From positions 62,001 through 126,000 of the forward strand of contig WACJ01000405.1 of assembly GCA_008973525.1 (NCBI GenBank): 64,000 bases of DNA, given 5' to 3'. The DNA comes from Stenopsyche tienmushanensis (taxonomy: Eukaryota > Arthropoda > Insecta > Trichoptera > Stenopsychidae). The translations under genes and the position numbers were made by a program. The notes beneath the pieces are model-generated. The model ran no database searches and had not been told where the DNA came from. It saw only the letters and a program-made list of their open reading frames with translations. Position 1 is the first letter of the stretch; the number at the start of each line of letters is the position of its first letter. Positions 48,881 to 60,422 of the stretch are shown here, one piece after another.

Positions 48881-49612
48881 TAGGAGTTCCAATCCCGGTA
48901 TCCCGGACAGTTTCAGATGCTCACGAATCCCGGGATTAGTAAACGTAATCCCGAAAAATTTGGGATTGAAATTTTTATCTAACAGCAATCGTACACCTCA
49001 CCAGCACGTTGAAGGTTATGAAATCGAGACATTCTCGCCGAAACCTAGACGCTTGGAAACAGTGGTGTAACTACTAATTGGCGAGCTTAGGCGACGCCTA
49101 GGGGCAGTAATTGTCTAATCTATGTATACATATATATACAGTACATAAATGTTTTTCAAACCTTTCCCTGCCGGTGATGTATTTACTACACCTCGACTTT
49201 TATAATGGGAATATCGATATGAAATATAATAGATGCGGGGTTCAGAATTTTTGTATTCCTCCATAATATAATTAAGAACCACATCAAAGTATAATAGTAT
49301 ATAAATATTCATATGCAGCAACGGAAATAAATAATTTGTCGGGAAATCGGGAATTTTGCGAGCTTTGGTCCGTGTCTCAGCAGAAAGGAATTTTATCAGT
49401 CACATTGATGGAGTTATACGAAAATGGGGGCTCACGTGGTCATCAACTAGAACTAGCATTTAAATATCTGATGATGATACATCCAACGAGTGTGGAGACT
49501 GAGCGTGCATTTTCAGTAGCAAGTTATTGCCTGGCTTCCAAAATCAGATCCAGACGTAAATGACGAAACACTCGATGCTTTAATGTTACTTCGGGCATAT
49601 TCTCAAAATAAT
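48881..49612 (+). mobile_element. Composite hAT-related repeat, copy C
   Basis: Same order as copy B: AGGAGTTCCAATCCCGG start, CGGGATTAGTAAACGTAATC, CAGTGGTGTAACTACTAATT at 49059, GGCGAGCTTAGGCGACGC, AT microsatellite, then the transposase end. It stops at about 49612, shortly after ACTTCGGGCATATTCTCAAAA, whereas copy B continues. Same orientation as B. Confidence 0.7.
49336..49612 (+). pseudogene. hAT transposase C-terminal domain, copy C
   Basis: The frame 49336-49563 carries ELAFKYLMMIHPTSVETERA then FSVASYCLASKIRSR. An extra G near 49556 shifts it to a stop, while the old frame (NDETLDALMLLRAYS) resumes just downstream. Compared with copy B it keeps the YC codons at the SGY-like position and stays open about 12 codons further upstream, so neither copy is the parent of the other. 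Confidence 0.75.
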
Positions 49613-52600
49613 ATTTGAATTTTTGTATTCTATTCTAAAGTGTTCTAAATAGAAACCTATATAGTATATTTTTGCACCGAAATAAGACCGCAAATTAACA
49701 TGTGGTGATCAAATATATTCAAATTTTGACCTGCGCAAGTTATTGCTTTTGTACGATCACTAGCAGTTTCAAAGCGCCTCTGCGATTTTATTAGTGTTTA
49801 TGATTCGTTTTGATAAGAAATGTCTTAAATATAGGCATTGGGACATCCCTGAGATTGTGTATTTATATATGGCGTGTGCGTGGATATGAAAACACCAGTC
49901 ACAAGTCTGCTATTTGATATAATTTTATAACACTCTAATGCCCATGGCGTCGTTCTAGCTTGATTGGATTTTATGTTGCGCACCGTTAGGTAATAATTAC
50001 ATTCTATGGATGCAAATTTTGAAGCACAACCTCTGCTCTTCCTGCACAACTTCCAGCCGGAGCTTGTCTGCTGGACTGCGAAGCGAATTTCAAGTATTAT
50101 TGCAAGAAACTTTAATCTCAGTGACCGCACTCCAACGGTTCTGGCTGAAATAAGTCCATAAAGCATTCTTCGAATATCGATGCAGAATCGACGCTAGGGA
50201 TGATATGTTTTGATTGATGCACCAGACGAGGGTTTAATTTCTATTTCCCAAATTGTGGGCGTTTCCCATTGAGCTTCCACGTGATTTCACATCACTTCCG
50301 CTCCCTCGACACGTGCGAGGCTTTCACGGAAGCACAAGGTTCTATATGACCGTGATGAGTGGCGTTACGATAAGTACACGTGCGCCCCGAAATTGACGAT
50401 TTCTCACATCGTTGGATCGGCGTTGCACCTGAAGTAAACGCTTATTTGAATTTCACATCTGTCAATATAAGCAATTTCTGTTTATGCTAAAAGCGATACT
50501 CGAAAACGCTCCAAACTGACGGCCCTCTCAATCAACCATGGGATATTTGTCATTCAAATGATATTTCCGAATAAACTATCCAAATATATGCATCGAGCTT
50601 TAGATGTACATTCCAAAATATGAAACATGTTTCAAAGACTTTGAACTTATTTACTGTCATTGAAATAAATTGTTCACTCCACCAATCGTTCAAACCTAGT
50701 TTGATAGAAAATCTTTCAACACCCCTGAATCTTAAAATTATGATTTATATCTAAAAAAACAATTATTATAGAGCATATTATATGTGTAATCTACCATGCG
50801 TTGCAAGTCGTTTATGTTTCCGTAGGAACGCTCGTAAAACATTAAAATTAAATACAATTTTCAATACATACGTTTAATATTTTCATACCCTTTAATTGTA
50901 TTAAGATAGGTTTAATATTTATTAAAATCATTTAGCAAGTCGTCGAAATTCCTCGCAGATTTGTACAATGAGATTATGGCTGTTCACCCTGTTAATTGCA
51001 TAGTAGTCGGATATAAATTATTTTATAGTTCGCGGCTCGCACTGAATTAGTAAATAGAAAGCAAGATCCGAATAACGTGAGTTAAGGTTTTGAAATTCAC
51101 TCTGTTTAATCTTGATAAGAATTTTTTCAAAGGATAAAATTTTCATATCGTCGCTTCCGATCTTTTTACCCTTATGGTTAAATAAGAATAAGGCTGTTTG
51201 AATAATCATTTTTAAGAAGAAGTGAACTTTTGAGTCGGTGGCAAAATTATCACAATTTGAAGAATCCAATTAACAACCATCATTTTCAAAAAAAAAAATT
51301 AAACCAATGCAATAGAATTTTGGTAATGTTACCAAAATGCTAAAAAATAGCTAAAAATGTTTCAAGAACCTAAAATCAGGCCAAATATTTAACTTTTTAT
51401 CTGAAATTTAGTTCAGACTAGGAGAAGAGGACGATTATATTTTCTTCAGATGTAGAATACAATGTGGAACTGATGGTATTCAATTTATAAAAAATGTTTC
51501 CACGGGAATGCTACTATCCAGTGTTTGGCTACATTAAATTTCAAGCATGGAAAAAAATGATATTGCAGTTATTAAAACTCTATGGTTGTGAATTGACAAC
51601 CATAAGGAATCTTTTGAAATGAACGAGTATCATTTGTTAACGATTAATGATACTCTATGATTATTTTATTTGAAATGAACTTACTCTGAAAATATTAGTA
51701 AAACCCGAAAGTATTTGTAAATTTTGAGACGTTATGTTTGAGCTTAGTTTGTCTATGGAAACCAAGTCCACATCTGATATTGTATGCTGCTTCATTTTGA
51801 TTTGGGTTGAAATGTCACAAAAGCCAGTAAAACACTCAAAGATGATTATGTTGAAATGGTAACAATCCAAAGATGTTAATATTGGTTCCAGAAATTTAAA
51901 TCGGGATAAATCGTGAGTAAGAGGATCTTCGAATTTTGATAGCGATGCATTGAAATCCCTAATCAAGTCAGATATATGGCAAAAAATTGAAGACTTATCG
52001 TAAAGACTGGGATTCCATTAGAACAATTAAAAAATCATCGGCAAAATGAATAGGATGGTTGTTATTGGATAGGATGGATACAACAAAAATGAGCGATGAA
52101 ACACTTGTAGCACTGTTTTTTGATAACACAAAATAATAGTTCCTTTTCGAATAGCATTATGAAAAAAAACGTCAATGTCTTTCTCGGAAAGAACCCTTAA
52201 TTCTAGCCCCTAAGCCCGAATTGACTATAAAAAGGGTTCTATCGTGCATATGATTTGATATGTGAACATAGCCTGAAATGAAAATGTATTTAAAATTATA
52301 TTTTGCTTCAAACCCGGATTTTTTTTTATAAAAAAAAGATCAAAATACTGCCAAAATGTTGGGAAGATTTAAAAAAGAATGAAGAATTTTGGACAATTTT
52401 GGAAAATTTTGTTATTATTAATTTGGAATTTTTTAATAAATTTTCGAATAATTTCTCCTAATATAAGTAAATGTAGGCTGTTTAATCTGAAATAATATGT
52501 GATCGTAGAAAAATATATTTTTAGCTCATTTCAAAAATATGATTAATGATCAATCCAAAATGATTTCCCTTGAAATGATAGCACATTTTTAAATTTATCT

Positions 52601-54799
52601 TATCGATTTTCAACGCGATACATGGATTGGAATACAATGTATGAACATAAATTTGATATGATTAATTGGGGTCATATACAATTCTTCTTGCTTAAAAGCC
52701 TTTTTTAATTTCAGATTGTGAAATAAATCCAATTTTTTATATGAATAAAATAAATGCCACATGTCTTATTATTCGTATAAGCTTAATATAGACAGAATAA
52801 CAATTTGATTAAAATAAAGTATGGCGAACATGTGTGCAACGGCAGCCGAATAAAAGAGCTCATCGTTATGGTGCTCTGCATAAATTTGCTTCTGATTTAT
52901 ATGATGGAAATTATTATAAAAAACTTATTTGTATGGAAAAATAAAATGGATGTATATTGAAGGTAAACAAAGAATATATTGTGAGTGTAAGAAAGCAGTT
53001 TTTACTGCAATATACAAACTCATATATTTCGGTATAGGCAAAATTTGAGTAAATATATTCGTTTTCCTTCCAAAATTGTAGTAAACGTCCCTGATTTGCG
53101 TAGACAGCCCGTAAAAGTGGGTATCGTAGAGGCGTAGCAGTCTACGGCGTTTCAATTTAGAAGGGGCGGCGCTGCTACAGTACGGCCGGAAGTTAGAGGC
53201 AGGCTGTACCTGCAAATCAACTAAATTACCTGCTGTTTATGTTGCTTTATTACCAACCCCATGAAAATTTATTTCTTACATACAATTGTGTCTCTTCTGG
53301 CTCCAGATTGAAATTCCTAGTTACGCGGTTAGCACTGCATTACGACTCGCGACTATGCAACCCAAGCTTTAAACTATTCTTCAGTTACTAAAAGGCACAC
53401 CTAGACGTGTATTTAATGTGTTTGCAGTCTATTCAATATACGAAGGAGGCTTAAAACATCATAATGGTACGTAAATAAATGCCATTCCGAGAAAATAGCA
53501 TTAATGTCTGGAGCCCGGCGAAGAACACGCGAAACCCGAGGAAGCAGTTACCATCCATCGCATCTCATATAAAAATAAAGTACTTATGCTTTTATTAGGT
53601 ATTCTCGTTCTTAAAACATACGAATACTGCGCTATCTTGCATGATGTGAAGCATTCTCGTTACAATTGTACAAATAAGTTCACAAATCGATCCCTACGGA
53701 CCGAAGAAGATGCACTGGTGTTTATTTTACGATATCGCCAGTATTATTTGTTCAAGACATCTCACGCAATGGCAGCGGAGCAAAGTGAGCTAAAATAAAT
53801 ATGTTCGAATCCCCATGGAATTATACCACCGGATGGAATCTCAATGATAAGACCATACCACGAACAGAAGATACCTCTCGATCCATGCAGAGAATTTATG
53901 TAATTCTTAAATGACACGCGAGATGAATAACAAATGCCCTATTTGCGCGCTTTAGAATGCGATCATGCGATCGCGCTTGCCCATAAATCTCATATAGATA
54001 AATTATTTAAAAATCGTTTTTATAATAAAAAAAAAGTATTTGATAATTTCTAAAGGTAGTAATCTCCCGCTGGAATAAAATTTAGTTTTAATCCTGACCG
54101 GAAAATATGCTATAAAGCAGTAGTCTGTAAACCATCGATCGCGTAGAATATAGGATTTAATCTAAGAAATGTATAAATAATATTATTTTTTAGCTGTAGT
54201 TTTATTTATTCACTAACTTAAATCATTTAAATATTACATGCATTTAAAAATAATTTAGCTGTGAATTAATATAAATTTATATTGTTTGAAACATGAAATC
54301 AATTTTATGCATATGAAATGTCTGATTTGTTGGTTGATTTTTAACACACTTTAGGCGGAACGTCTATTAATTGCTTCTTCGCGATAAGAACTGAAATACG
54401 AGATAATTGGTATTTTACTATGTATCGTATTATATACGTATATTGATTTAACATAGTGTAGTGATATATTCATAGGGGTAGTTTCTATCAAGGCGGGCCA
54501 TATTTGTCGAGATTTTAGTGAAATTTCACTTCATGGAAAATATGATAGTAATTTTAAGACGTATTGGACTAACATAAGCGTTTCCTGATAGTTTTAAGAT
54601 CAATAACTAATATTAAAATATATATTGTGTATAGCTTAAAAATATTAAACATTTAACTTCTTTCGGTATTTGCGATGAATGTTAATTCAATTTTTTTTAG
54701 GTTAGGCGGACCTCAGTTTAAGAACAGCTGATCTAGTTAAATCAGATTAAAATGATGATTACTATTTAAGAACAGTTGCAAATTTTTATTTTAATTACA
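49613..54799. other. Long AT-rich stretch, no recognised gene
   Basis: Less AT-rich patches at 50.2-50.5 and 53.3-53.9 kb have only short frames. Minus-strand frames of 113 (49825-50166), 101 (51661-51966) and 96 (52925-53215) codons match nothing I know and lack clear coding character. Confidence 0.35.
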
Positions 54800-55979
54800 T
54801 TAAGGGGGGAAACCACATTAGACGGTTCTTAAAATTGTTTTTTTTTTTATTTCACAAATTATTAGTAAAACTATTCAAGAATATGTTTTGCAAGTTCCAC
54901 AACAAAATTTCGATTTTTTCCGATGTTATGAGCACTAAAGTGAACGCCCATCGGTCCAGTTTCTCGAAGTTCGCGACTGGTAGTACAAAGTAACTATTAA
55001 GTGGACCCTTATTCACTTACTTGACTCTATACCCCTGTACTACGGGAATAAGAAGGATGTGAAATTTCAAGAAATTGGAATTCATGGTCTCGGTTTCAAG
55101 CTCATTGTCAATTGCAAGTGTGGATCATGACAAACCAATTTAGGTCCATTCGTTGATACTGGATTTGAGATAAATCGTCGAACTATGTTTGTCATGCGAC
55201 TCTTAGGTGTTGGCAGATAAGGATTAAACTTATTCTGCAATTACATGGACATCAGCAAATGGTATAGCTAAAGAACCTTACAATAGAAACAATTGTCCAG
55301 AGAGAGATAGCAGCTGGTGCAAGCGGCAGAAAGCTAAAGCTCTTGGAACGGAACCTGAAATCTGAACCCTACACCCCGACCTTCAAAAAGCAATTCTTTT
55401 GATATATAAAGATTTATAGAATGATGAATTACTGAGTACTGAATTACTAATAGATGTTTAGGTGGTCGATTTCGGTAATTATTTTTTCAAACGCGTTTTT
55501 ATCGAAACCACTTTTTTTCAACTTTGGTACACTCTAGCTCAAAAAGTTATAAATAATATTTTTTTAAAATTCATATAAATCTTTTTTATTTAATTATAAT
55601 CTATGCTAATCTAATTTTGGGATAATTTTATTGTTTAAAATATTTTTTTTATTATAAGAAAGGTGCAAAAAATAGTTAAAAAATGGTACTATTTTGTTAA
55701 AACATTTTTCAAGCACGATTTTTCTTTCTTTTTTCAGTTAAAACTTGGTTCACCTATTAAGAAATTATATTATTAATAATATTTAAATGTTATATTGAAT
55801 TCTATTAAAATTGAGATTAGCACATTGTACCAAAGCAGAAACTCTAATGGTGACCTTCCATGGGAAGCACCATATAAACTTGACTATTTCCAGCGGAAAT
55901 TACTAATTATTCCTTCCCTGTTAAAATAAATACAAAAAACGCTAAAAAATCTGCCTCCTATTGTGGTTTCCCCCCTTAA
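54800..55979. mobile_element. TTAA-flanked transposon with identical 18-bp ends
   Basis: The left end TTAAGGGGGGAAACCACA (54800-54817) is matched exactly, in inverted orientation, by TGTGGTTTCCCCCCTTAA (55962-55979). Counting TTAA as the duplicated target, the inverted repeats start GGGGGGAAACC. The 1,180-bp body has T-rich subterminal runs and AACGCGTTTTTATCGAAACC (55492), shared with 18.9 kb and, inverted, 6.1 kb. No transposase frame, so non-autonomous. TTAA targets are used by piggyBac and Kolobok-type transposases; which applies is not shown here. Confidence 0.7.
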
Positions 55980-56820
55980 ATCATATTTTATTTTTTGACC
56001 TTTCTATCCATAAGAGGGTCTGGCCAGACCCATTGGCTCTCTGACTTCCTTTGACTGTCATTTTGACGGTTTTACAGAACTTAAAAATTTTTAAAAAAAG
56101 TTTGGGAAACTTATATTTCGAGAAAAAAATGTTACCTAGATACCTATAAAATAGGTTTGGTCAGACATAGATATTTTTTTCATAGAATATTTACAAGATA
56201 TCACGTTTTTCTTCAAGTTCTATAAAGCAATTTCAAACCTTTCGCTCTATAAAATAATTTATGATATTTCTTACGCTGACCTGCATTTTTACCTGTATCA
56301 TAAGAAATCCTTTTTACATCATATGTTTGGAAAAACCTATATTTTTCTTTTACTTGTGCTGCAGAAAATATTTTCGGACAATGTGATGGGAGGAAATTAA
56401 AACTTTCATTGACAAAAGGGTTAAAAAGTTTTAAGCTATTATTTATACACCATTTTTGGAAAGTATAAATCATACATTTAATGAATTCCTTCACAAAAAA
56501 GCTAAGTTTCATCCATTAAAATGAAATCAAATGTAAGATTTTTTAAAATTTAGATACAGGGCTATATATTTTCTTTTATATTGACTTTTTTAATAACCAC
56601 TTTCATATAGTTTTAATGACGTATTTGTGTGTATGTGTTTTTTTAATGGAGATACTATATTGCTAGATTCGTTTTTACCATGTAATTTAATATCGTACAA
56701 AAACTGCAAGATTTTATATAACAAATTGATCAAGGCAAAATCATTCTTGTTGGATAGAGCATGCTAATTGAAAACACACATACAAGTTGTTAAATAGCAG
56801 TCAGCAGACCATTTGTAGTA
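55980..56820. other. AT-rich stretch, one unassigned frame
   Basis: A 99-codon minus-strand frame (56213-56512) has a basic, aromatic-rich product with no recognised domain. It lies between the TTAA element and the retrotransposon 3' end. Confidence 0.3.
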
Positions 56821-58550
56821 TTTTATTTATTTATTTATTTATAAACCTTTATTCAATAAATATAATATAACAAGGTAAAATGGTGTATCAATATACACAA
56901 TTACATAAAAATGGATTAACAATTTAAGTCTTAGATTACTATCCTTATCTTAATTACAAGTATATATTTTAGTTATAATAAATTTTACATAATAAGAGTT
57001 AATTTAATTTTTGTATATATATAGGGGGAAAAATAGGAGACTTAAAACCCCTTTGCGACATTCCTTAAAAACTATCTTACAAACTAAACAAAATAAATAA
57101 TTTAATCAATCAATCATATATCCTTCATACGTCGCGCATTCATGACTATCAACTATAGTAAAATATGTTTAGGCATTTTGTGAACGTATCTAAAATTATT
57201 GTTTTGAGTGGTATATTCGCCGAGTGTAGATATGAGATGATTGGTGTGATTTGGAATTTTTGAGTAAAAATTGAGTGTTAGCTTATGAAAAAAATTCTTT
57301 ATAAAAGGAAGCTTAATTTTATTGTGAAAACGTTTAAGATTAGTGTATGGAAATATATTGAAAGCAATTTTTATGGCTTTGTTTTGTACGATTTGAAGTT
57401 TATTGTAGTTGGTGTTGCATATGTTGCTCCAGACGGGAGCGGCGTATGTGAGTGTAGGTCGAATCAGCGTTTTGTATAATAAAAATTTGTTAGAGGCCGA
57501 GAGAGCACTGCGCCGACGAAATATGGAGTGCAGCGCCCCCATAGCTGCTAATCCGCGGGCACGAGTCACCGACACCTGTGCTCCCCACCTCAGTCTTCTA
57601 TCTAAAGTCACCCCCAAGTATTTCACTTGGGGTTTCCACTCGATATAGCTGGACCCGACGACTATTGGGTCAATTCGAAGATTTTTCCGTTTCACGGAGA
57701 ACAAGATAGCTTCGGTTTTTTCTTTATTTAATTTGAGTTTCCAACGATCGAAATATTTAAATGCAGCTTTTAGCGATCGTTGGAGGTTTCCGACTATTAG
57801 CTTGTTGCTCCGAGAGCTGGTATAATATGCCGTGTCGTCGGCGTAGAGTGCTACGTTTGATGGGGACGGTGTCGGTAGATCGTGTAAGTAAATGTTGAAC
57901 AGGTGAGGCCCTAAAATACTGCCCTGAGGAACTCCCGCTGAGACAGACTGGGAAGTTGACGTTGCTCTGTTTAAGGTTACCGAAAATGATCTTTTGTACA
58001 GATAGGATTGGATCATTTTAATAAGGTAAGTAGGAAACTTAAGGGATATCATTTTGTGGATCAGACCGCGGTGCCAGACAGAGTCAAATGCCTTTTCGAT
58101 GTCGAGAAGTACCATACCGGTACTTCTCTTCATGTTAAAGTTTCTAGTAATGTGTTCAGTCAGTCTGGTCAGCTGATGAGCCGTAGAGTGATTCCTACGA
58201 AAACCGAATTGCTCATTATTAATAACATTTATACTAAGTTCATCCAGTCTATTTAGAATAAGTTTATCAAATATTTTGCTTAGTGCAGAAAGTAAACTGA
58301 TCGGGCGATAATTTATAGGGTTGCTGGCATCTTTACCTGGTTTGGGCAATGGAATGACTTTCGCCGACTTCCAGGTGGAATTTGTAGTATTCGATCTGCT
58401 TTTAATAAGTAGACTTTATGTGTAAGTATGTCTATGAAAGACAGCATTATATTTGGAGCAATTGTGCCCACGCTAACAGATTTATCATCAAAACTAAGGC
58501 TTTTATTACATTTACTGATATTTTCATTCATTTGCCTTGATTAAGGAATA
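56821..58550 (-). mobile_element. Jockey-like non-LTR retrotransposon, 5'-truncated
   Basis: Minus-strand element. Its 3' end is the (TAAA)n-type tail seen as TTTTATTTATTTATTTATTT at 56821-56840, preceded by a ~330-bp 3' untranslated segment and the reverse-transcriptase frame. The 5' edge falls near 58540-58550, inside what should be the region before the RT, and the endonuclease and first protein are absent. Truncation at the 5' end and a simple-repeat tail are characteristic. I could not identify target duplications. Confidence 0.8.
57153..58531 (-). pseudogene. Jockey-like reverse transcriptase, largely open
   Basis: Reverse transcriptase of a non-LTR retrotransposon, which copies element RNA at a nicked target. 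The main frame (57153-58349, 398 residues) opens further upstream to about 58420, so the first ATG-like start is not meaningful. Motifs in order: INYRPISLLSALSKIFDKLI (12-31), NEQFGFRRNHSTAHQL (45-60), VLLDIEKAFDSVWHRGL (80-96), SAGVPQGSILGPHLFN (137-152), catalytic ALYADDTAYYTSS (167-179), WKLKLNKEKTEAILF (203-217) and VKYLGVTLDRRLRW (242-255). All three catalytic Asp are kept (LLDIE and YADD). A single frameshift near 58400-58420 separates it from an upstream piece (SFIDILTH) that ends at 58531. No endonuclease. Recent insertion likely, but 5' truncation means it is not autonomous. Confidence 0.85.
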
Positions 58551-58964
58551 CTTTTCGTTAAACGCTTAGCGCCCATCATTGCTTCGTAAATTCTTTAATG
58601 TGCCATTTAGCTCAAAAAGGTTAAAGGTCCTCGCGCAAGAGTGGGTTTAATGTACCGAAATAAGTATATTGTACCAGCTGACCATGTGGAAACGAAAATT
58701 ATTTGGCGCTATTTTAAAAATTCAATGGCCTAGTACTTAGTTGAATAGTTCAACTTTATAACGGTTGGGCAGGGCTTCGAGTTGCGCGAGGCCAGCATTT
58801 TTTTACGGGGCCATAAAGCGAGCCGGAATCCACTGGCCTTATTTATATATACAAATACCGTGAACGAGTAAATAAAAGTTTAACGAAAGTAGCAGTTAGT
58901 TTTTAGGAGTTGAGTTTAAGGACGGTTCTCATCTGTTCGTAAGCGATAGCTCTCCCTTTTATTT
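58551..58964. other. Stretch without recognised feature
   Basis: No gene. Composition is mixed. Confidence 0.35.
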
Positions 58965-58984
58965 GGCATTTATCTTCCGGGAGA

Positions 58985-59056
58985 GCCCGCATGTTAGCGA
59001 CTCTCCCGCCAAGGGACGGATAAGTGCGGGGGTCCGGGTTCGATGCTGGGCCTTGC
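58985..59056 (+). repeat. tRNA-like sequence, probable SINE head or tRNA pseudogene
   Basis: GTTAGCGACTCTCCCGCCAA then GGGGGTCCGGGTTCGATGCT. The T-arm is convincing: TCCGG, loop TTCGATG, CTGGG pair over five bases with G-U wobbles, and GGTTCGATGC is a good pol III B box. The anticodon stem does not form and no 5' acceptor strand matches the CCTTGCA after the T-arm. A T-run (GTTTTTAG) 20 bp on could end transcription. Not a working tRNA gene. Confidence 0.4.
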
Positions 59057-59887
59057 ATAATTAATTTGTTTTTAGTGTCTAATGCCTCTTCCTCTTAAAT
59101 GCACCACAGCAGGGGTTGCCAGGATACGCACCACCCACGGGACATTCCACCCTGATTGACGTATACACTCCGACTTTGACGTGTGCCACGCATTTTCTTC
59201 TATCAGCTTATTGAATATTAAATTCTGTATGAAGCGAATGTCTCGAGACACGTGCTAATAATTACGGAAAGATTTTGTGATGTTGGGGTGGGTGGTGGAA
59301 TTCGGGGCGGAAATATTTACAATCGCTGAATTTTACAGTTGAACAATGCAGAAAAGAGACGAGAGAGCATCAAATTAAAATTTAATTTGACAATATGATG
59401 CATGGAAGTAAAATCATCAATTTTGTCTCAAATTTAGAACAAATGATGTAGTTATATAAAATAATTCCTCATCAATTGCAAGGAACGTATTTGATAGATC
59501 CATGCTTGGCGAGACAAGAATCTAATAGAAATAAGGGTTAAAATTAATATTAAAATTCAAAGATTGAACCCATTGATGATGTATTCTGCTATCGATACAA
59601 AAAGTAAGATTGCTTGGTTGCCGGTGATGAGCAATTTTTTTTGTGAATATTTAGAATTTTTTTTTTTAAAAATAATGCTCATTCTAATGTATTCAACAAT
59701 AAAATTTGCATAAATAATTATGTGCATTTTTTTATTATTCGAGCGTTCTCACGGAAATCGAAACGAGAAAAGTACTATGCATCTATATTTATGTTTAAAA
59801 TATTTTTAAAAATATTTGGAATCCGCTACGTAAAATTCGATCCCCAGAAAAATCTCCTGTGGAGATTGGTATTTCCAATCTAAGTAT
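59057..59887. other. Stretch without recognised gene
   Basis: No supported feature; GC-richer to 59300, then AT-rich. Confidence 0.35.
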
Positions 59888-59888
59888 T

Positions 59889-60055
59889 TTCAACCCTTCT
59901 ATAGCGTCCACTTCATTTGGGTCGTCTTTTACATAAGCAATGGGTAAAATACGTAAGATCAATGCCCCCTCGTGCGTGTTAGTCATGTACAAATTTTATA
60001 CGGATGCTTAACTTTCTATAGCGTAGTCCCTATCTAGACACTATAGAAGGGTTGA
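59889..60055. mobile_element. Short MITE with pogo-like termini
   Basis: TTTCAACCCTTCTATAGCGTC at 59889 and its inverted partner GACACTATAGAAGGGTTGAC ending at 60055 (then TGTATA) bracket about 165 bp. The right end, read inward, starts CAGTCAACCCTTCTATAGTG, similar to the pogo/Tigger end at 19555. A 65-codon minus-strand frame (59795-59992) crosses it and shows no clear transposase motif. Confidence 0.5.
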
Positions 60056-60395
60056 CTGTATATGACAAAATTAGAGGGATACAAAGCATTAAAATGTACT
60101 ATTAAAGTAGCATAATACTACCCTCTATTTCCGTGGAAAAAAATTAAATGGAAAATTATTTTGTTAAATCGATGCTTAACAACCGTTTTGCGTCTGAAAA
60201 TCATTTTTCATAATATTTCCACAGATGCACAAAAGCAATTATTATAAAATTATACGGAGATGACAATGTTTTGATGTGAATATTATGCATAAAGGTTGAA
60301 GTTATTTTTATGTTATACGTTGTGTTCGTCCACTTGAAATATATGCATGAGCAGAATTTAATCTTCCGTAAAAAAAATTATCTATCTTTGCAGGG
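60056..60395. other. AT-rich stretch, nothing recognised
   Basis: No supported feature. Confidence 0.35.
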
Positions 60396-60422
60396 TTGTC
60401 CCCGAGGGTCATTAAGGGTTAA
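60396..60422 (-). mobile_element. Possible piggyBac-like terminus (TTAA)
   Basis: On the minus strand from 60422: TTAACCCTTAATGACCCTCG. Compare TTAACCCTTAACACTCGAAA at 30180. No partner end, so weak. Confidence 0.25.

Noticed and set aside
49825..50166. 113-codon minus-strand frame
   Set aside because: The translation has no recognisable family pattern and the DNA is not distinguished from its surroundings.
51661..51966. 101-codon minus-strand frame
   Set aside because: AT-rich with no recognised domain; judged chance.
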